A DNA stretch of 46,454 nt from Paenibacillus fonticola DSM 21315 (lineage in GTDB: Bacteria; Bacillota; Bacilli; Paenibacillales; Paenibacillaceae), in contig NZ_KB907264.1 in assembly GCF_000381905.1 (NCBI RefSeq), positions 76,025 to 122,478 of the forward strand. The letters run 5' to 3'. Numbering within the stretch: position 1 is the first letter of the stretch; every line of letters starts with the position of its first letter. Under the pieces are notes generated by a model. It had not been told where the DNA came from and searched no databases. It was given only the letters and a program-made list of their open reading frames with translations. Below are positions 42,507-46,454 of the stretch, in pieces. Both the position numbers and the translations under genes were made by a program.

Positions 42507-42881
42507 ATGGCAGAGACACGTCATATTCTTGAATGGACACTGGTAGCGGAGTGCCCGATTCCACCGGATGTAAATGGTTTGCTCGTTCCAGGGGAAGCGG
42601 CAGTTGCTGCTTACAAAACTTTTAGGGACAGCGCTATATTTACCAACAAACGGTTAATTGTCAGAGATGCACAGGGTTTAACGGGAAAGAAGGTCGAGAT
42701 TTACTCGCTGCCTTACTCTTCGATTGATATGTGGTCCACGGAAAATGCCGGCGGATTTCTCGATATGAACGCAGAGGTGGAATTATGGACTCGCGCAGGC
42801 CATATTAAAGTGAAGCTGCAAAAGGGCGTCGATATCCGCAGGTTCGACATGCTGATTGCAAATGCGCTTTTAAACAAGTAA
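42507..42881 (+). CDS. bacterial PH-domain protein
   Basis: A 124-aa protein, ATG behind AGGAGG. A central segment DSAIFTNKRLIVRDAQGLTGKKVEIYSLPYSSID (residues about 46-79; conserved blocks FTNKRL and IYSLPYSSI) is the hallmark of the bPH_1 (PF08000-type) family. It is followed by strands (EVELWTRAGHIKVKL) and a C-terminal helix (FDMLIANALL). Such proteins are single PH-fold domains, cytoplasmic, of poorly known role, often stress-linked. Monocistronic. Confidence 0.85.
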   Translation: MAETRHILEWTLVAECPIPPDVNGLLVPGEAAVAAYKTFRDSAIFTNKRLIVRDAQGLTGKKVEIYSLPYSSIDMWSTENAGGFLDMNAEVELWTRAGHIKVKLQKGVDIRRFDMLIANALLNK

Positions 42882-43015
42882 TTCTTAAGAAGGCAATAAG
42901 AAGGGCCTTATTCCCTTATTTATTTAAGTACATAATTACTATGAAAAATACCGTCCAGTGGCAGCAAGTGTGGCCGCTTGGCGGTATTTTCATGAATACA
43001 ATTGCTGTCTGTTAG

Positions 43016-43174
43016 CTGAAGTCATCGGTAACGTCTATCGGCTCCCATTATCCGGATTGCCGCATTCACGAAGGACAAGGCTGCCTTGCTCTTCTTGCTG
43101 TACACGGCGAGGATTATCGCTTGGCCGAAGATCCCTTTTGGTCCAATCTAAATGAGCAAGCCCCTGTCTCTTAG
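43016..43174 (+). pseudogene. possible C-terminal gene remnant
   Basis: A 52-codon open frame without ATG/GTG/TTG start reads SHYPDCRIHEGQGCLALLAV, then GEDYRLAEDPFWSNLNEQ, ending at TAG 43172. Its composition looks protein-like. No family recognised, and no ribosome site. Confidence 0.3.
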
Positions 43175-43190
43175 GAGAACAGGGGCTTTG
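43158..43190. terminator. hairpin between the PH-domain region and the TetR gene
   Basis: AAGCCCCTGT (43158-43167) pairs with ACAGGGGCTT (43179-43188), with an inner CTC/GAG. T tracts are short on both strands. Confidence 0.55.
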
Positions 43191-43212
43191 CATGATGTGG
43201 ATATCTATTCAT

Positions 43213-44085
43213 CTATTGTCTCATATATCTCCAGATCATGGTCATAATATCCTTAGCTTGGTCGTAGCCGTCAGAGCCTTTGAAAACCTCAATATACGGC
43301 TTCAGAAGTGCGTTGACGACCGCCTCGCGCAGAGGCTGCTGTTCCATTTCATAGCGCAGCGCTGCCGACAGATCGGCTTGCGATTTCGTGAATCTAAGCT
43401 GGCATGAGAAATCGTCCATCGCCTGCAAAATATCCTTCTGCTTGACCTCTTCCTGCGTCAGTTGGCCTTTCATCACATGCAGCTTCTCATCGTCAATGAC
43501 GGAGGTGTTCCTCTCAACCAGGCATTCGATAATATGGCTCATGTAGTGCGGCAATACTGTACTGGCGACATCCTTTGGATCGAGGGTTTGATTGATATTC
43601 TTGGCCGTGAACATCAGGTGCTGTTGAATCCCCATGAAAATTACAGCGGCCTCAAAAGCGCATCGGCGTAATTTTTCGCCGTAAACGTCAACCAGACGGT
43701 CCGCGAGCCATCCGATTTCTACGATGCGATGGTGCATGACATATTGCTTCATTTCTTTATCCCTGGAATGCAGGATTTCCTCGAACAAGGCGGATAAGCC
43801 GTATTTCTGGCTCGTTTGCGAGATCATCGCGATTTGCTCGATTAAGACGTGGATATCGCTGGGATCCTTGCCGATCTGCAGCTCGCTTCTTTTCATGCGG
43901 GCTTCGTAACGCAGCTTTTCTAATACGGCGCTGACGCAATCGTTTTTCGATGAGAAATAATTGTAGAACGTCCCTTTGGAGATGCCTGCTCGTTCAATAA
44001 TATCTTGAATAGAGGTTTGCATGATGCCCTTTTCAATAAACAGGGCAAAAGCATGGTCCACCACTTGCATTTTACGTCGATTCAT
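43213..44085 (-). CDS. TetR-family regulator, divergent from the exporter
   Basis: A 290-aa protein, longer than the usual 190-220. ATG 44085 follows ACGGAGG. Helix-turn-helix at about residues 24-48 (TSIQDIIERAGISKGTFYNYFSSK). The long helical C-terminal ligand domain ends IMTMIWRYMRQ. It is divergent from a DHA2 exporter, 159 bp apart, with a dyad over the exporter promoter, so it most likely represses the exporter and responds to the exporter's substrate. Confidence 0.92.
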   Translation of the reverse strand: MNRRKMQVVDHAFALFIEKGIMQTSIQDIIERAGISKGTFYNYFSSKNDCVSAVLEKLRYEARMKRSELQIGKDPSDIHVLIEQIAMISQTSQKYGLSALFEEILHSRDKEMKQYVMHHRIVEIGWLADRLVDVYGEKLRRCAFEAAVIFMGIQQHLMFTAKNINQTLDPKDVASTVLPHYMSHIIECLVERNTSVIDDEKLHVMKGQLTQEEVKQKDILQAMDDFSCQLRFTKSQADLSAALRYEMEQQPLREAVVNALLKPYIEVFKGSDGYDQAKDIMTMIWRYMRQ

Positions 44086-44170
44086 GAGTTCCTCCGTACA
44101 TCATTATACCAACAAGTATATCCGCGAAACTTCAGAAATACAATGTGAATTATACCCTGGGTCTAAAAAC

Positions 44171-44201
44171 TTGATTTTATTGTACCGATGATATAAAATC
44201 A
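44171..44201 (+). promoter_or_regulatory. exporter promoter covered by a TetR-type operator dyad
   Basis: TTGATT (44171-44176), 17 bp and TAAAAT (44194-44199) form the promoter. TGATTTTAT (44172-44180) and ATAAAATCA (44193-44201) are exact inverted repeats with 12 bp between them, matching -35 and -10 exactly. Confidence 0.65.
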
Positions 44202-44244
44202 TCAAGTGACTTAAATTTTAAATAGAGATAGGAGAAACTTCTGT

Positions 44245-45744
44245 ATGAGCAGCACTGTCAAACAGTTAGAAAAGCCGCCCTACTTAATGATTGGCTTGTT
44301 ATTTTTTGCAACCTTTGTTGCCTTTCTTAATAATTCATTACTTAATGTCGCTTTGCCGACGATCATGCATGATTTCAGCATCGATTATTCCGCCGTTCAA
44401 TGGCTGTCCACCGGCTATATGCTGGTCAGCGGGATTCTGATTCCCGTATCGGCCTTTCTTTTGATGAAATTTACGAATCGCACCTTGTTTATTACGGCCT
44501 TATCCATTTTTACCGTAGGAACCTTGATCGCTGCGATTTCTCCAAACTTCGGCTGGCTAATCGCCGGCCGGATGATCCAGGCCGCAGGCTCCTCCGTCAT
44601 GTCGCCTTTGTTGATGAACATTATGCTCATCAGCTTCCCGCGTGAGAAGCGCGGCGCAGCTATGGGGGTATTCGGTCTGGTCATGATCGTGGCCCCGGCC
44701 ATCGGGCCGACGCTTTCCGGTTATATCGTGGAATATCACGATTGGCGCCTGCTGTTCGAGATGATTCTACCGTTTGCGGTGATCGCGCTGCTGCTGGCCA
44801 TCTGGAAGTTCCGCAGCGTGATGCCGACGAAGGAGACCAAGCTGGACTACTTCTCCGTGGTGCTTAGCACGATCGGTTTTGGCGGATTGCTGTACGGCTT
44901 CAGTGACGCCAGCAGCGCCGGCTGGGGCGACCCTCTGGTCATAACCTGCATCGTTGCCGGCGTCATTGGAGTTACGCTGTTCGTCATTCGTCAGCTGCGC
45001 CTTGAAATTCCGCTATTGAACCTGGGCATTTATAAATATCCGATGTATTCGATGGCTGCCATCATTTCGGCCGTCAATGCGGCGGCGCTGTTCTCGGGTA
45101 TGATTCTGACACCAGCCTATGTGCAAAATGTGCGCGGCATTACGCCGCTGGATTCCGGTCTAATGATGCTGCCGGGTGCTATCGTTATGGGGATCATGTC
45201 CCCGATCACCGGGAAGCTCTTCGATAAGTTCGGACCGCGTGTGCTCGGTTTTGTCGGCTTGACCATTACCGCTATTGCTACGTTTATGATGTCCAAATTC
45301 AATTTGGAGACGACGTATAACCATATCATCATGCTCTACTCCCTGCGTATGTTCGGGATCTCCATGGTCATGATGCCGATTATGACCAACGGCCTGAATC
45401 AGCTGCCTACGCGCCTGAATCCGCATGGTACGGCAGCGAACAACACGGTTCAGCAGGTTGCTGGTGCGATTGGTACCGCGATTTTCGTATCGATCATGAA
45501 CTCGAAAACGAAATCGAGTGCGGCCAGTCAAATTGCAGCCATGGATCCAACCACGATTACGGATCAAGTGAAGGCCCAAATCGGCCAAACAGCTCTGCTT
45601 GAAGGGATTCAATATTCCTTCCTGATTGCGGCTGCGACGACCGTGGTTGCGCTAGTGCTTACGCTGTTCGTCAAGCGCGTAGACGTAAGTAAGGAGGCTC
45701 TGGCGAAGCTTGAGAGCGAACCTGTGCCTAATGCAGCGAAATAA
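44245..45744 (+). CDS. DHA2-family multidrug exporter (major facilitator)
   Basis: A 499-aa protein, ATG behind AGGAGAAAC. Fourteen predicted helices. Motifs: LNNSLLNVALPTIMHDF in helix 1 (motif D1), WLSTGYMLVSGILIPVSAFL, AGRMIQAAGSSVMSPLLMN (motif B), and VMIVAPAIGPTLSGYIVEY followed by DWRLLFEM (motif C of antiporters). It resembles LmrB/EmrB/QacA exporters that use proton influx to expel toxic compounds or antibiotics. The gene is expressed from a promoter overlapped by a dyad, with a TetR gene divergent. Terminator at 45782. Confidence 0.94.
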   Translation: MSSTVKQLEKPPYLMIGLLFFATFVAFLNNSLLNVALPTIMHDFSIDYSAVQWLSTGYMLVSGILIPVSAFLLMKFTNRTLFITALSIFTVGTLIAAISPNFGWLIAGRMIQAAGSSVMSPLLMNIMLISFPREKRGAAMGVFGLVMIVAPAIGPTLSGYIVEYHDWRLLFEMILPFAVIALLLAIWKFRSVMPTKETKLDYFSVVLSTIGFGGLLYGFSDASSAGWGDPLVITCIVAGVIGVTLFVIRQLRLEIPLLNLGIYKYPMYSMAAIISAVNAAALFSGMILTPAYVQNVRGITPLDSGLMMLPGAIVMGIMSPITGKLFDKFGPRVLGFVGLTITAIATFMMSKFNLETTYNHIIMLYSLRMFGISMVMMPIMTNGLNQLPTRLNPHGTAANNTVQQVAGAIGTAIFVSIMNSKTKSSAASQIAAMDPTTITDQVKAQIGQTALLEGIQYSFLIAAATTVVALVLTLFVKRVDVSKEALAKLESEPVPNAAK

Positions 45745-45781
45745 GTGAAGTCCAGAAATTACATTAGTTTATCCAATCATG

Positions 45782-45810
45782 ACCACCCGTTGGACGGGTG
45801 GTTTGTTGTT
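45782..45810 (+). terminator. terminator of the exporter gene
   Basis: ACCACCCGT (45782-45790) and ACGGGTGGT (45794-45802) pair around a TGG loop, followed by a T-rich stretch. Confidence 0.8.
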
Positions 45811-46454
45811 GGGGTATAACCCTCTGTTGCCAAACTGCGCCTAAAGACGCTAGCCTGACCACAAATCTGTTCAGGCTCAGTGTTACTTGTTACTTGTCAC
45901 TTTCACTTACCAGTTAAACTGGTTTATTTCTTTTTGCTCTTGTTGCTGCATAACGGATCTTCAATGTAGTATTTGCACATCCACTTTGTGTGAGCTAAGC
46001 TATAGCTCTTATCCAAGACTGTTCCTTTCCCAGGGCTTAGATCGAAAATGTGACTCAGAACGTGAACGAAATTTTATAACGAAGTTGATGATCGCTAACT
46101 GAGTAAAAATAACCCTCCTCAAAATGTAACGAAGCTGGGCAACGTTATTTCAGTCTTTACTGCTCCAAACAGAGGATAAACGGCAAATAGAGTGTCTGAG
46201 ATTCGTTGCTATGAACGTTTTTGTCAAACCCTCTATTTTTTCTGCCTGAGCACGTGGCGCGAGAGCAAAAATGCGAGCGACGGTCGGCACGCTGCTATCC
46301 GTGGGTTGGGTACCACATGTTATGCCTTCGTCAAGGAGAGCTTTTGCAAGCTAGAAACGCACGTTCAGTTCTTGGCAAACCTAGTGCAAACGAATCACGT
46401 ATATTCTCTCCCGAACCTTCGTTTGCTCCCGGGCCTCGTGCTCCGGCGTGAGCT
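45811..46454. other. gene-free end of the window
   Basis: No convincing gene. AGCCTGA/TCAGGCT (45852-45877) forms a hairpin, and ACCAGTTAAACTGGT (near 45909) is a palindrome. A GC-richer stretch from 46240 has an open frame to the edge, but with no ribosome site and no protein-like pattern. Confidence 0.5.

Noticed and set aside
46221..46451. Open frame running to the window end
   Set aside because: Arg/Pro/Ser-rich, no ribosome site, looks like chance openness in GC-rich DNA.

Overview
The window looks like a chromosomal segment of a Paenibacillus-type Firmicute. The signs are strong AGGAGG-type ribosome sites, frequent TTG/GTG starts, two sugar-import loci of the Paenibacillus/Bacillus Lpl/Ytc type with YesM/YesN-type control, secreted proteins with copper-amine-oxidase-N ('stalk') domains, and a DHA2 drug exporter with a divergent TetR. 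No 16S rRNA or other direct species marker is present, so the genus is an inference.

Layout. 0-2.3 kb: 51-bp tandem repeats, a tandemly duplicated one-helix membrane protein (first copy frameshifted) and an XRE regulator. 2.3-10.9 kb: carbohydrate-uptake locus 1 (AraC regulator; YesM-like histidine kinase and YesN-like response regulator overlapping by 8 bp; LplB- and LplC-like permeases; large substrate-binding lipoprotein). 11-18.2 kb: small regulatory units. These are a 54-aa protein, TetR plus a four-helix membrane protein sharing one operator sequence, an HxlR regulator with a dyad operator, a peptidase-E-like protein, an IS110-type transposase remnant, an NAD(P)H oxidoreductase, small unknown proteins and a stalk-domain secreted protein. 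18.7-21.2 kb: cytosine-deaminase-family enzyme, a lipoprotein, a small membrane protein and an XRE remnant.

21.4-34.3 kb is an accessory island, AT-rich in its right half. It holds an McrB-like AAA+ protein, a long McrC/DUF2357-like nuclease and a four-helix membrane protein in apparent operon. Next come a decayed RhuM-family gene; a two-gene operon (unknown 427/424-aa protein plus a CoiA-like zinc-finger protein) divergent from a 59-aa protein; and a pair encoding a STAS-like/winged-helix protein and a STAS/GHKL-ATPase protein, with striking palindromes. After these are an XRE/DUF6809-type divergent pair, a broken partial copy of the downstream sensor gene, and two orphan genes. The STAS/GHKL/winged-helix module with its palindromes is the best candidate here for an undescribed system; the McrBC-like three-gene set is the clearest defence unit.

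34.4-40.9 kb: uptake locus 2, in which sensor and AraC output are fused in one 805-aa membrane protein, followed by binding lipoprotein, LplB- and LplC-like permeases. Neither uptake locus has an ATPase or a glycoside hydrolase in the window, so both presumably borrow an MsmX-type ATPase encoded elsewhere. 41-45.8 kb: a second stalk-domain protein, a low-complexity repeat, a bacterial PH-domain protein, and the TetR/DHA2 exporter pair. The last 0.65 kb has no convincing gene.

A recurring oddity is short tandem arrays that start in or just after the stop codon of a gene (8.89, 12.63, 13.36, 32.49 kb) or lie inside a coding 5' end (HxlR gene).
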